Positions 43,620 to 52,960 of a stretch of DNA of 64,000 nucleotides are shown here, piece by piece (within the stretch, counting starts at the first letter, position 1; each line of letters starts with the position of its first letter). The notes beneath the pieces were generated by a model that ran no database searches, was not told the origin of the DNA, and saw nothing but the letters and a program-made list of their open reading frames with translations. The stretch comes from Neptuniibacter marinus (GTDB taxonomy: Bacteria; Pseudomonadota; Gammaproteobacteria; Pseudomonadales; Balneatricaceae): contig NZ_LUTR01000009.1 in NCBI RefSeq assembly GCF_001597725.1, positions 1 to 64,000 on the forward strand. The letters run 5' to 3'. The translations under genes were made by a program, and so were the position numbers.

Positions 43620-43875
43620 TGTTCACCTGTATCTTGCGTGTATCGTTGGATCGTCAATAAAGTGACAAGCCTATCAAAGGACCGGGCATTATACTGAAGC
43701 GACTAGATAATGAACAGGTTGAAGAGTGGTTGAGGTTAGGCTTTTTTTATCCAGTTGTTTTAGCTTCTGCTATAGCGGAGTTTGTCTTGAAAAAGAGGAT
43801 CCTGCCCTTACTTAAGGAGGCAGTTAGTTATTTTATAGACTCGATTTTTGATAAAAATATAGCAAAAGGTAGGCT

Positions 43876-44196
43876 ATGGCTAAGAGTGATCGTCTTTATC
43901 GTGTTATTTTTGTAAATGAAGATCAGGTGTTTGAGATTTATGCGGAACATGTCTATCAAAGTGATATGTGGGGGTTTTTAGAGGTCGAAGGTTTTGTGTT
44001 TGGCAATCGCTCTGAATTAGTCGTTGATCCTAGCGAGGAGAAACTAAAGGCAAAGTTTAGCGGTGTTAAACGCTCTTTCATTCCACTCAATGGAATTATT
44101 CGAATCGACGAAGTTGAGCAAGAAGGTGTGGCAAAAATTACTGAAGCTAAAGGCGTTGTGGCAGCATTTCCTATGCCGCAAGCACCGAAAAGGTAA
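43876..44196 (+). CDS. DUF1820 family protein
   Basis: 106 residues with start ATG 43876. Family sequence is recognisable: YRVIFVNEDQVFEIYAEHVY, MWGFLEVEGFVFG and SFIPLNGIIRIDEVEQEG. Function unknown. Always near miaB in Pseudomonas-type genomes; here divergent from it. The C-terminal tail is rich in Ala and Pro. Confidence 0.9.
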   Translation: MAKSDRLYRVIFVNEDQVFEIYAEHVYQSDMWGFLEVEGFVFGNRSELVVDPSEEKLKAKFSGVKRSFIPLNGIIRIDEVEQEGVAKITEAKGVVAAFPMPQAPKR

Positions 44197-44266
44197 GGAT
44201 GATTTAATATCCACAACTTAGCACTTCATGGTGATATTTATCGCCTTATTACTAAAGGTTTATATT

Positions 44267-45084
44267 ATGTCTTACGGCGATTCTGATCGTTATCAACTTC
44301 CTGATTCACATGACCAGCAGGTCAAATCTTTTATGCGTTGGTTGCTGTTAGGTGTCGCCCTTTTTATAAGTTTAGTCGTGGCTGTTATTTGGTTTGCTGA
44401 CCGTTTATTGATCCATGTGCCATTAAGTGCTGAAGCGCGTTTTGTTAAACCTTATGAATCCCTATTTGAAAAGTACAATATCCTTGAGCCGGAGCAGCAG
44501 CGTGTAGAGCGATATTTACAAAATATTGTGGATGATCTCACCGCCAAAAGTGAGTTTGATGAGCCTGTTCGCATAAAGGTGCATTACCTCGACACGTCAG
44601 AGATCAACGCGTTTGCAACCTTAGGGGGTAATATTTTTGTTTTACGTGGATTGGTGGAGGCGATGCCTAATGAGAATGCACTTGCAATGGTGCTGGCCCA
44701 TGAGATCGCACATGTAAAACATAGAGACCCTATTGTGAGCGTGAGTCGCGGCCTTGCTTTACAGGTGGCTTATAGTTTTTTGCTGGTGATCCTGGTACCG
44801 TTTTTAATACAGGTTCGGAGTTGGGAATGCTGGTGTTTAGTCGAGGACAGGAGGAAAGTGCTGATTTAGCCGCGTTAGATACATTGCAGCGCCATTATGG
44901 GCATGTGGCGGGTGCGACGACGTTTTTCACTATTATGCAGGAACAATATGCAGCGAAAGATGAAACTGAAAAGCTGCCGACATGGTTGCTGAGTCACCCA
45001 AAACTGCAGTACCGGATTGATGCGATCAATGCAAGGATTGATATGAACAATTGGTACAAAGGCCAAGTAGTACCGAAGCAGTAA
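44267..45084 (+). pseudogene. M48 metallopeptidase interrupted by a one-base frameshift
   Basis: The frame from ATG 44267 encodes an N-terminal membrane helix (about 25-47) and the zinc site LAHEIAHVKHRDP (HEXXH). It then leaves the family sequence at QVRSWECWC and stops at 44869. The matching continuation, TGSELGMLVFSRGQEESADL (third zinc ligand region) through 45084, is in another frame. Both join if one T is added to the run at 44801-44805. Intact relatives are about 270-residue membrane-anchored proteases. It could be a real mutation, a slippage site or a sequencing error. Confidence 0.85.
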
Positions 45085-45145
45085 ATTTGTAATTGAAAGG
45101 AAGGTGGCGTTACGTGCTGTATAAGACACGTAGCGCCGAGTTGTA

Positions 45146-45397
45146 TTAGGCTGGCTTGATCGTATGACCGTTTTTGTCTTTGAAAGATCCAACAGCGATC
45201 ATAATGAAGTCTACAAGTGACCAGATGCCTAAACCACCTAATGTCAGCAGCATAAGTATGCCTGTACCAATTTTTCCTACATAAAAGCGATGAACGCCTA
45301 ATACGCCTAAAAAGAAGCAAAGTAATAGAGTAGGAACAAAGCCTTTTTCGCTAACGATAACTTCAGGTGCTGCATTTACTGTTGTTGGTTCAGTCAT
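45146..45397 (-). CDS. TM2-domain protein
   Basis: About 83 residues from the ATG at 45397. Two helices with the TM2 signature: LLLCFFLGVLGVHRFYVGKI, then GILMLLTLGGLGIWSLVDF with the conserved Asp, and the tail GSFKDKNG. Function unknown. Follows another TM2-like gene by 11 bp, so they may work together. Confidence 0.85.
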   Translation of the reverse strand: MTEPTTVNAAPEVIVSEKGFVPTLLLCFFLGVLGVHRFYVGKIGTGILMLLTLGGLGIWSLVDFIMIAVGSFKDKNGHTIKPA

Positions 45398-45408
45398 TTT
45401 TCTTATCC

Positions 45409-45717
45409 TTAAAATGGGGTTTTTAGCTTTTGGCCGGGGTAGCAAACGTACTTTCCTTGGCCGTCTTTAAATGATCCTGTTAGGAGCATTATGGTAATAA
45501 TAAATGTGTGGATGCTATCTATAGCAAAGAAAGCGCCAGCCCAGAGCAGTTCACCGTTGGCGTAAAAATAGATGGTCAATGCAAAGAGACTAAAATCGAT
45601 GATGCCTTCAATATATCGGCCAAGATAGAAGTGATGTATACCCATAACACCAAAAATTGCGGAGAGAGAAACAGCAATAGCGTAACTTTTTGGTGAGGCT
45701 TGAGAGGAGGGCTGCAT
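45409..45717 (-). CDS. TM2-like membrane protein
   Basis: 102 residues. SLSAIFGVMGIHHFYLGRY is a TM2-type first helix, followed by LFALTIYFYANGELLWAG and AIDSIHTFIITIMLLTGSFK, giving three hydrophobic segments. The tail GSFKDGQGKYVCYPGQ parallels the tail of the next gene (GSFKDKNG), suggesting a tandem duplication that has diverged. Function unknown. Confidence 0.8.
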   Translation of the reverse strand: MQPSSQASPKSYAIAVSLSAIFGVMGIHHFYLGRYIEGIIDFSLFALTIYFYANGELLWAGAFFAIDSIHTFIITIMLLTGSFKDGQGKYVCYPGQKLKTPF

Positions 45718-45820
45718 TCGCGTTTCCTTTGATATCCATATACGCGACGTTCGTATAAGTGCTTTCGATGCTATTAAACATCACTGTTGTCGTCAAGTTA
45801 AGATGTTGATTTTTTACATT

Positions 45821-46975
45821 TTATATAACTAAATCAACTTGTTGTAAGGTTCCAGTATCACCGCTCTCTGTTAAAAATAGTCCTGTTGCGCGTACTTTAC
45901 CTGCTATTTCGTCACTATTAGGCCCTGCATTAAGATCCCAATCAGTATCGGTGTAACCTAAATAGAGTGCGCCTACATCTTTTTCTGCCAAGGTAAACAA
46001 ACTGCTACTACCATCATCATGTTGAACCCAGATACGTAATTTATCCCAAGCGTCATCATTTTCATCAATAAAACCATTGTGATCATCATCGTAAGCGGCA
46101 AGTTCTTTGAAACCGTTGCCACTGGATGCACCAAATAACTCACTGCCATCATCAATTTGGCCATTCTCATTATGATCAAGAGCGATGTAGCCACTCTGTT
46201 CAGATAGTTGGTGAATTACTTCTTGATCACCATCCATATCTATATCAAAACTAATTTTATTGGCGGTTAGTTCTGCTGATTGACCCGAAAAGTTGATTAC
46301 TAATGGATCTTTTAGCGCCGCGCCCATACGTATATGTAGGCTTTCGCTTTCACTGGCTGAGCGGCTTAGGTTGAGTTGTAGGTCTAGATCAATAACCTTA
46401 CCATCAGCTGTTCTTACTTGCCCTTTAGCTTGGAATTGAAGTTGCTCTTGGTGTTCTGTTGTTTCCGTATAGCGGTAATCTAAACCATATTCTACTGCGC
46501 CTACCTCAGTCGCGAGCGATATTGCGGAAGATGTTGAACTATTCTCGGGCTGGTTTCCTGTGCTCCTGCTAGTGGTGTTGGATAGGTCGAGCACGCCGCT
46601 ATGGAAGGTTTTTCCTGTCAGATGTTCATAAATTTTTTTTAACAGCTCTATCTTCATTTTATCTTCAGGCGTGAGCTCAAAGAGACTCGTGTTATCTCTT
46701 CCTGTGATATTAGTTAGTAGCTGGTCTAGGGTGTATTTTCCAACGCTCTCGCGTGCTGCGTCCTGCCTCAGGTCTGAATAGGTGGGTGTTTCTGTGATCT
46801 GGTTTGTTATTGTTTCTGTTCTTGTTTGTTCTGTATGCGTACCTGCGATGAGATTGTTTTTACTGAAGTTGTTTCCAGCAAGCACGTAACCTTCAGTGAG
46901 TTGTTCGCTGATATGAGTGTATGTTTGGCTGTTACTTTGTGTATCAAATGAGATATCTGAGGCAGAAATACGCAT
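45821..46975 (-). CDS. Protein with EF-hand-like calcium-binding repeats
   Basis: 384 residues. The C-terminal half has Asp-rich loops DIDMDGDQE, DHNENGQIDDGSELFG and DDDHNGFIDENDDAWDKL, which match calcium-binding loops seen in VCBS/RTX-associated proteins. The N-terminal half is Ser/Thr/Gln-rich with EDKMKIELLKKIYEHLTGKT. No classical signal peptide is seen at the N-terminus (MRISASDISFDTQSN). No secretion genes adjoin. It may be secreted by a non-Sec route or stay cytosolic; function not known. Confidence 0.65.
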   Translation of the reverse strand: MRISASDISFDTQSNSQTYTHISEQLTEGYVLAGNNFSKNNLIAGTHTEQTRTETITNQITETPTYSDLRQDAARESVGKYTLDQLLTNITGRDNTSLFELTPEDKMKIELLKKIYEHLTGKTFHSGVLDLSNTTSRSTGNQPENSSTSSAISLATEVGAVEYGLDYRYTETTEHQEQLQFQAKGQVRTADGKVIDLDLQLNLSRSASESESLHIRMGAALKDPLVINFSGQSAELTANKISFDIDMDGDQEVIHQLSEQSGYIALDHNENGQIDDGSELFGASSGNGFKELAAYDDDHNGFIDENDDAWDKLRIWVQHDDGSSSLFTLAEKDVGALYLGYTDTDWDLNAGPNSDEIAGKVRATGLFLTESGDTGTLQQVDLVI

Positions 46976-47069
46976 AAAATCACCTTTTGCACTTAGATAA
47001 GTTGTTATCGGCAGCGTTCTTTATTTCAGAAGATCTATTTTTCAATCAAGGCGGTTTTGTTATTTAGGG

Positions 47070-48107
47070 CTAAGGCTTTAATAAAGTTTTTGAGCCTTTG
47101 CCTGGGATTTCGCGGGCTAATCTAGGTAGCAGGTAACCTGGGAGTATATTTTGCAGTTTTTCAAATAGTGCAAGCGCTTCCGTATCGCTGATATTGAAAT
47201 GTGCAGCTCCCTGAACGGGATCTAAGGTAAAAAGGTAATAAGGTAAAATACCATAGTGGAAAAGGGTTTCGCTGAGCTCTTGTAGTGTATCAACGCTGTC
47301 ATTGACGCCTTTTAATAGTACCGCTTGGTTAAGTACTGTTACTTGAGCATTTTTTAGTGCAGTGACTATCTTAACTGTCTGCTCGTCTAGTTCATTCGGA
47401 TGGTTTGCGTGTAAAACCATCACAGTATCAAAACGACACTCTTTCAAAATTGTGGTCAGCGATGTTGTTACTCTTTGGGGGATAACAATAGGGAGGCGAG
47501 TGTGAATACGCAGCCGTTTTAAGTGCGGGATCTGCTCAAGCTCTTTAATCATGCGGGCTAAGCGCTCATCGCTAGTGGCTAGCGGATCACCACCTGAAAA
47601 AATAACTTCACTAATACTCGGATCGGCTGTCAAATAAGTCAGTATCTCTTGCCATTGTTCAGGGCCTAAACGGTTTTCCTGATAAGGAAAGTGCCGACGG
47701 AAACAGTAACGGCAGTTGATTGCGCAAGCGCCGCTGAGAATGAGCAGCACGCGGCCTTTATATTTATGAATTAAACCATCACGGTGATTAGCGCTCATCT
47801 CCGCTAAGGGATCAATTACGTAACCTGGAATAGCGTCTAATTCGGCATCTAAAGGTAGAATCTGTCGTAGTAATGGATCCTGTGGATCGCCTTTTTTTAT
47901 CTTAGCCAAGTAAGGTTCGGGTACTTTAAGGGGAAATTCATTCGCACCAGCGATGGCCCCATCAAGGTAACTTTCAGAAAGCCCCAGCCTCTTTAATAAT
48001 GCTTTAGGGCTGTTAATGGTATGGCTTAATAGGTGCTGCCACGGAGTGTTTTCGCCAATCTGAATCGCAGTTTCACTGATTTTGGTCGTTTTTGGGACAG
48101 AATTCAT
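47070..48107 (-). CDS. epmB: EF-P beta-lysylation protein (lysine 2,3-aminomutase-like)
   Basis: 345 residues. Radical SAM cluster CAINCRYCFRRHFPY; PLP-binding Lys expected near the C-terminus; EVIFSGGDPLATSDERL is typical. EpmB makes (R)-beta-lysine for EF-P modification. Divergent from efp, with epmA downstream of efp, so all three parts of the pathway are here. Confidence 0.95.
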   Translation of the reverse strand: MNSVPKTTKISETAIQIGENTPWQHLLSHTINSPKALLKRLGLSESYLDGAIAGANEFPLKVPEPYLAKIKKGDPQDPLLRQILPLDAELDAIPGYVIDPLAEMSANHRDGLIHKYKGRVLLILSGACAINCRYCFRRHFPYQENRLGPEQWQEILTYLTADPSISEVIFSGGDPLATSDERLARMIKELEQIPHLKRLRIHTRLPIVIPQRVTTSLTTILKECRFDTVMVLHANHPNELDEQTVKIVTALKNAQVTVLNQAVLLKGVNDSVDTLQELSETLFHYGILPYYLFTLDPVQGAAHFNISDTEALALFEKLQNILPGYLLPRLAREIPGKGSKTLLKP

Positions 48108-48236
48108 AGTGTTTTTCGGCAGAATGGCAGCTGGAAGTTGCTCGCATTCTCCTTTCTAGTAGAATGTCTGTCAATTTTACTGCTGACAGCGATGTTGTTA
48201 GTTGAATAGCAAATTATAAGAGATGCGTAGGACATT

Positions 48237-48800
48237 ATGGCGAATTTTTCTTCTAACCAGTTCAAGAACGGTATGAAAGTAATGATCGATGGTGATCCAT
48301 GTTCAATGGTTGACGTTGAATTTGTGAAGCCGGGTAAAGGACAAGCATTTACACGTGTTAAGTTGCGTAACTTAATGTCGGGGCGTATTTGGGAGCGTAC
48401 TTTCAAATCGGGTGAAAGTGTTGAAGCAGCAGATGTTATGGATACGACTATGGAGTATTCATACTATGATGGTGAACTTTGGTACTTTATGGATCCGAAT
48501 ACTTTTGAACAGGTAGGTGCGGATGAAAACGCTGTGTCTGATGCTAAGCCTTGGCTAAAAGAGCAAGATTCTGTAACGGTTACACTCTTTAATGGTAATC
48601 CTATAGCCGTAACACCGCCTAATTTTGTTGAATTAGAGGTCGTTGAGACAGATCCGGGCCTTAAAGGTGATACGGCGCAAGGCGGATCTAAACCTGCAAC
48701 GTTAACCACCGGTGCTGTTGTGCGTGTGCCGTTGTTTATCAATCAAGGCGAAGTGTTGAAGATTGATACACGCACAGGTGAATATGTTTCTCGTGCGTAA
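48237..48800 (+). CDS. efp: Elongation factor P
   Basis: 187 residues, family length. Relieves ribosome stalling at polyproline. The modified lysine is Lys34 in [10 protein letters not shown], the context recognised by EpmA. Ends before a strong terminator. Confidence 0.98.
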   Translation: MANFSSNQFKNGMKVMIDGDPCSMVDVEFVKPGKGQAFTRVKLRNLMSGRIWERTFKSGESVEAADVMDTTMEYSYYDGELWYFMDPNTFEQVGADENAVSDAKPWLKEQDSVTVTLFNGNPIAVTPPNFVELEVVETDPGLKGDTAQGGSKPATLTTGAVVRVPLFINQGEVLKIDTRTGEYVSRA

Positions 48801-48818
48801 TTGATTTTATCGTCAATA

Positions 48819-48846
48819 AAAACGGCAGCTTAGGCTGCCGTTTTTA
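48819..48846 (+). terminator. Rho-independent terminator after efp
   Basis: AACGGCAGC (48821-48829) pairs with GCTGCCGTT (48834-48842) around a TTAG loop, followed by TTTTTA, 20 bp after the efp stop. A typical intrinsic terminator. The A-run before it could make it work in reverse too. Confidence 0.88.
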
Positions 48847-48897
48847 TTGGTGCCAGATTTTATGGTTTATTTTTGTGTAGTGATTAAGTGAGAGAGT

Positions 48898-49866
48898 ATG
48901 AGTGAGTGGCGGCCATCAGCAACAATTGAAAACTTGCGTCATCGAGCGCAGCTTTTTAACCATATTCGCGAATTTTTTAAGCAGTTGGATGTGCTAGAAG
49001 TTGATACGCCAGTTATGTCGCAGTGTGCCGTAAGTGACCCTTTTATCGATAGCTTTGAACTCAATTATTGCCCTGTTGTTGGTATTACTGAGCAAACTCA
49101 TTATCTTCAAACATCACCTGAATATGCAATGAAACGTCTATTGGCCGCGGGTAGTGGCGCTATTTATCAAATGAGTAAGGTGTTTCGCAATGGTGAATAT
49201 GGAAGCCGCCATAACCCTGAGTTTACTATGTTGGAGTGGTATCAGCCTGGCTATGATGATCATCAGTTAATGGATGAAGTAGAAGCATTAGTGTTACCTA
49301 TTTTGGGCTTGAACAGTATAGAGAGAATTACCTACTCAGATCTTTTTATGCGTTACTTAGGTTTTCGCCCAGAGCAGGTGGGTGTTGATCGTTTGGTGGC
49401 TGAAACCAAAAAACATGTGGATATAACACTGCAAGATGATGACCCGGATACGTGGCTAAACCTTTTGATCTCTCATGTAATCGAGCCTCAGCTAAAAACG
49501 GTCGCTGCGATTTTCGTCACTGAATACCCCGCCTCTCAAGCTGCGCTTGCTAAGGTAAGGAAAAATAGCGTGGGTGAATGGGTTGCGGCACGGTTTGAGT
49601 TGTTTGTGAACGGTGTTGAATTGGCTAATGGCTATCATGAGCTGACCGATCCACAAGAACAACAGAAGCGTTTGCAGATTGATCAAACACACCGAGAGCG
49701 CTTGCAGCTTCCGCAGCGCCCCTTAGATTATCGCTTAGTCGAGGCGCTGGAAGCAGGCTTGCCCGATTGTGCTGGAGTTGCCTTAGGTGTTGATCGCTTA
49801 TTAATGCTTGCATTAAACGCGGATTCTATTGCTGAAGTCATCCCTTTTGATTATTCAAAAGCTTAG
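48898..49866 (+). CDS. epmA: EF-P--(R)-beta-lysine ligase
   Basis: 322 residues. Class II lysyl-tRNA synthetase catalytic core without the anticodon-binding domain, the mark of EpmA. Motif 2 region FRNGEYGSRHNPEFTMLEWY and motif 3 region GVALGVDRLLMLAL are intact. Attaches beta-lysine to Lys34 of EF-P. Has its own region after the efp terminator. Confidence 0.96.
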   Translation: MSEWRPSATIENLRHRAQLFNHIREFFKQLDVLEVDTPVMSQCAVSDPFIDSFELNYCPVVGITEQTHYLQTSPEYAMKRLLAAGSGAIYQMSKVFRNGEYGSRHNPEFTMLEWYQPGYDDHQLMDEVEALVLPILGLNSIERITYSDLFMRYLGFRPEQVGVDRLVAETKKHVDITLQDDDPDTWLNLLISHVIEPQLKTVAAIFVTEYPASQAALAKVRKNSVGEWVAARFELFVNGVELANGYHELTDPQEQQKRLQIDQTHRERLQLPQRPLDYRLVEALEAGLPDCAGVALGVDRLLMLALNADSIAEVIPFDYSKA

Positions 49867-49930
49867 TGGTTTCGATGACGAATAAGGGTGACCCACTTAA
49901 CGGGTGTAACTTTCCCCTATGTTATTCGCT

Positions 49931-51082
49931 TTAAGCAGGTAGCTCATTAAGTAAGGCCGTTTTAATGCGGTGCACGGCTTCTTCTAATGTGCTTCTTGGG
50001 CAGCCAAAATTTAAACGCATATAGCTTTCGTCACCAAAATCACGGCCTGGGGACATGCCAACCCCTGCGTGTTCAAAGAAATGTGCTGGGTTAGTTAGCT
50101 TGGCACCGGATACATCGATCCATGCAAGATAGGTTGCTTCGATAGGGAGTAATTTAAGCCCTGGGATCGAGTTGATCTCCTTTTGTAGGTAATCACGGTT
50201 TCTGCGTAAGTAGTCGAGCTGTTTTTTGTTCCATTCATCCCCATCTTTATAAGCGGCCATTGTCGCGGTATAGCCAAGTAGATTTACATCAGGGACTATG
50301 CCTTTACGTACGTTTATAAACTGCTGGCGTAGTTTTTTATCTTTTATAATGGCAAAAGAGCAGCCAAGCCCTGCGATATTATAGGTTTTACTAGGCGCCA
50401 TGAGGGTAATGGTACGCTGGGCGATCTCTTCATTTAGTGAGGCGAGAGGGGTATGTTTTAATCCCGTTTCTAAAATAAGGTCGCAATGGATTTCATCGGA
50501 GCAGACATAAAGGTCATGTTTAACAATAAGGCTGGCAAGTGCTTCGAGTTCCTCTTGTCTATAAACCGTTCCCCCTGGATTATGAGGGTTACAAAAGAGA
50601 AGTAAACGAGTGCGATCAGTTAAGCTCTTTTCTAATGCGTCTAAGTCAAGGATAAAGCGTTGATTCACTTTTTTTAGTGGGACTGTGCATACCTCTCTAT
50701 TGGATAGTCGCGGCGATGAAATAAACGGCGGGTAAATAGGTTTTGGTGAGATGACGCTGTCACCACTTTTACCAACCGCACGACAGGCAAGGTTTAGTCC
50801 ACAGACAAGTCCGGGTAACCAGGTGATTGAGTCTGCATCTATTTCCCAATGATATAAGCTTTGCATACGCTGTATGACTAGCTGGTTTAATTCGCTAGGA
50901 ACGACGGTATAACCAAACACGCCATGATCTATACGTTCCTTCAGTGCGTTGATTACGCATGGGGGGGACATGAAGTCAGTATCGGCAACCCACATCGGTA
51001 AAATGTCGCTATCACCGTACTTTTCCCACTTTTGGCTGGCGGTTCCTTTTCGGTTTATTGGGCGATCGAATTCTTTATCCAT
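49931..51082 (-). CDS. PatB/MalY-type C-S lyase (PLP aminotransferase fold)
   Basis: 383 residues. Fold-type I PLP enzyme: CNPHNPGGTVYRQEEL, CSDEIHCDLI, the PLP Lys in MAPSKTYNIAGLGCSF, and the C-terminal FGCPRSTLEEAVHRI. Members cleave cystathionine or cysteine S-conjugates (PatB of Bacillus; MalY of E. coli). The physiological substrate is not clear. Divergent from leuA with a 309-bp gap. Confidence 0.88.
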   Translation of the reverse strand: MDKEFDRPINRKGTASQKWEKYGDSDILPMWVADTDFMSPPCVINALKERIDHGVFGYTVVPSELNQLVIQRMQSLYHWEIDADSITWLPGLVCGLNLACRAVGKSGDSVISPKPIYPPFISSPRLSNREVCTVPLKKVNQRFILDLDALEKSLTDRTRLLLFCNPHNPGGTVYRQEELEALASLIVKHDLYVCSDEIHCDLILETGLKHTPLASLNEEIAQRTITLMAPSKTYNIAGLGCSFAIIKDKKLRQQFINVRKGIVPDVNLLGYTATMAAYKDGDEWNKKQLDYLRRNRDYLQKEINSIPGLKLLPIEATYLAWIDVSGAKLTNPAHFFEHAGVGMSPGRDFGDESYMRLNFGCPRSTLEEAVHRIKTALLNELPA

Positions 51083-51391
51083 GATGATCTTCTTTTGTTG
51101 TATTAAGAGATAAACATTGGTTGCAAAACATAGCTTCGGCGCTATAGTGGGTGGTCACTGGATAACCACGCATATTCCTACTTTTATAGCTAAGTAATAG
51201 GCTATAGAAAGAGTATTACAACGCAGATTACTATTTTCATAAGATAGCCAGTTTTAGCTATTAAAAACTATTTATTGAAACTTAGAGTATAGTTCTCTAG
51301 TGCCCTTTTTTGTCCAGTTATTGTAAAGAATTTAGAGAGTAGCGCTCAATCATTGTATTGAACGCTGGTGAGTTGTTTTGGAGCGCCCCTG
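51083..51391. other. Divergent intergenic region upstream of leuA
   Basis: 309 bp without a gene. It contains a TATAGT (51288-51293) that could be a leuA -10 box inside a small TAGAG...CTCTA dyad, an imperfect hairpin near 51244-51262, and a stronger hairpin at 51341-51366. No leucine-rich leader peptide was found in any frame. Confidence 0.4.
51341..51366 (+). promoter_or_regulatory. Hairpin in the leuA leader
   Basis: AGCGCTCAAT (51341-51350) and ATTGAACGCT (51357-51366) pair over 10 positions with one G-U, with a 6-base loop. It ends about 12 bp before the leuA ribosome binding site (GGAG near 51380). A short T-rich run (TTGTTTTG) follows. Could be an attenuator or an mRNA stability element. 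Confidence 0.45.
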
Positions 51392-52933
51392 ATGAATAAT
51401 GATAATCGTGTAATTATATTTGATACAACCTTACGTGATGGTGAGCAAAGCCCTGGCGCATCCATGACTCGCGATGAAAAACTGCGTATTGCCATGCAGT
51501 TAGAGAAGATGCGTGTAGATGTTATTGAGGCGGGCTTTGCTATTGCTAGTCAAGGGGATTTTGAATCGGTTAAATCGATTGCTGATGCGGTTACTGAGAG
51601 CCGTATCTGTTCGTTGTCGCGTGCTTTAGACGCAGATATTGATCGTGCCGGTGAAGCGCTACAAAATGCGGCGATGGGGCGTATTCATACATTCATCGCA
51701 ACTTCGCCTATTCATATGAAGTACAAGCTTCAGATGCAGCCTGATCAAGTGGTAGAACAAGCAGTTAAAGCGGTTACTCGTGCACGTAATTTGATTGACG
51801 ATGTTGAGTTCTCATTAGAAGATGCCAGCCGTTCTGAGCTTGATTTTATGTGTCGAATCATTGAAAAGGTGATTGATGCGGGTGCTCGCACTATTAATAT
51901 TCCCGATACGGTAGGTTATGCCGTTCCGGGTGAGTTTGCGAATACGATAGGACAGCTTATTCAGCGTATTCCCAATGCCGATAAAGCGGTGTTCTCTGTG
52001 CATTGCCACAATGATTTAGGCCTAGCGGTAGCGAACTCTCTTGCTGCGGTGGGAGCTGGTGCACGTCAGGTTGAATGTACGATTAATGGTTTAGGTGAGC
52101 GGGCAGGTAATGCTTCGCTTGAAGAGATCGTTATGGCGATTCGGACACGTAAAGATTCTTTGGGTGTTTCGACTAATATAGATACCACTCAGATTGTTCC
52201 AGCTTCTCGCTTAGTTTCTAGTGTTACTGGTTTTCCTGTGCAGCCAAATAAGGCAATTGTGGGGGCTAACGCGTTTGCCCATGAATCAGGTATTCATCAG
52301 GATGGTGTACTTAAACACCGTGAAACTTATGAGATTATGACAGCCCAAGATGTGGGCTGGAATACTAACCGCATGGTGTTGGGTAAGCACTCTGGGCGTG
52401 CTGCATTCCGTAGTCGTTTAGAGGAGTTAGGTACATCGCTGTCCTCTGACCTTGAATTGAATAATGCCTTTTCGCGTTTTAAAGAGCTTGCCGATAAAAA
52501 GCATGAGATCTTTGATGAGGATCTGGTTGCTCTAGTGAGTGATACACGTGCAGCAGCAAGCAGCGAGCAATTCAAACTAAGCAGTTTGTCGGTGGTATCA
52601 CAAACAGGTGAAACGCCAACAGCGACTATAGTGATACAAATAAGTGATCAAGAGAAAACAGCAGAAGCTGAAGGGAGCGGGCCAGTGGATGCGACGTTTA
52701 AAGCGATCGAATCTATTGCTAACTCAGGTGCTAGTTTACAGATCTATTCGGTGAATGCGGTTACCGAAGGTACGGACTCTCAAGGTGAAGTCACTGTTCG
52801 TCTTGAAAAAGGTGGACGTATCGTTAATGGTTTAGGCGCAGATACTGATATTATTATCGCTTCAGCTAAGGCGTATATTCATGCGCTGAACATGCTTGAA
52901 GCAAACGTTCAGAAAGCGCATCCCCAAGTATAA
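51392..52933 (+). CDS. leuA: 2-isopropylmalate synthase
   Basis: About 513 residues from ATG 51392, preceded by GGAG; the in-frame TTG at 51368 is less likely. First committed step of leucine synthesis. [16 protein letters not shown], metal-binding [22 protein letters not shown] and HESGIHQDG are intact. A C-terminal LeuA regulatory domain (about 395-510) binds leucine for feedback inhibition. leuB, C and D are not in the window. Confidence 0.96.
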   Translation: MNNDNRVIIFDTTLRDGEQSPGASMTRDEKLRIAMQLEKMRVDVIEAGFAIASQGDFESVKSIADAVTESRICSLSRALDADIDRAGEALQNAAMGRIHTFIATSPIHMKYKLQMQPDQVVEQAVKAVTRARNLIDDVEFSLEDASRSELDFMCRIIEKVIDAGARTINIPDTVGYAVPGEFANTIGQLIQRIPNADKAVFSVHCHNDLGLAVANSLAAVGAGARQVECTINGLGERAGNASLEEIVMAIRTRKDSLGVSTNIDTTQIVPASRLVSSVTGFPVQPNKAIVGANAFAHESGIHQDGVLKHRETYEIMTAQDVGWNTNRMVLGKHSGRAAFRSRLEELGTSLSSDLELNNAFSRFKELADKKHEIFDEDLVALVSDTRAAASSEQFKLSSLSVVSQTGETPTATIVIQISDQEKTAEAEGSGPVDATFKAIESIANSGASLQIYSVNAVTEGTDSQGEVTVRLEKGGRIVNGLGADTDIIIASAKAYIHALNMLEANVQKAHPQV

Positions 52934-52960
52934 CAAACAGTGAAGGTTTAGATCGCCAAT

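Noticed and set aside
43730-43915. 61-codon open frame upstream of the DUF1820 gene
   Set aside because: TTG start, overlaps the real DUF1820 start by 40 bp, no family match; the region is better explained as the divergent promoter space of miaB.
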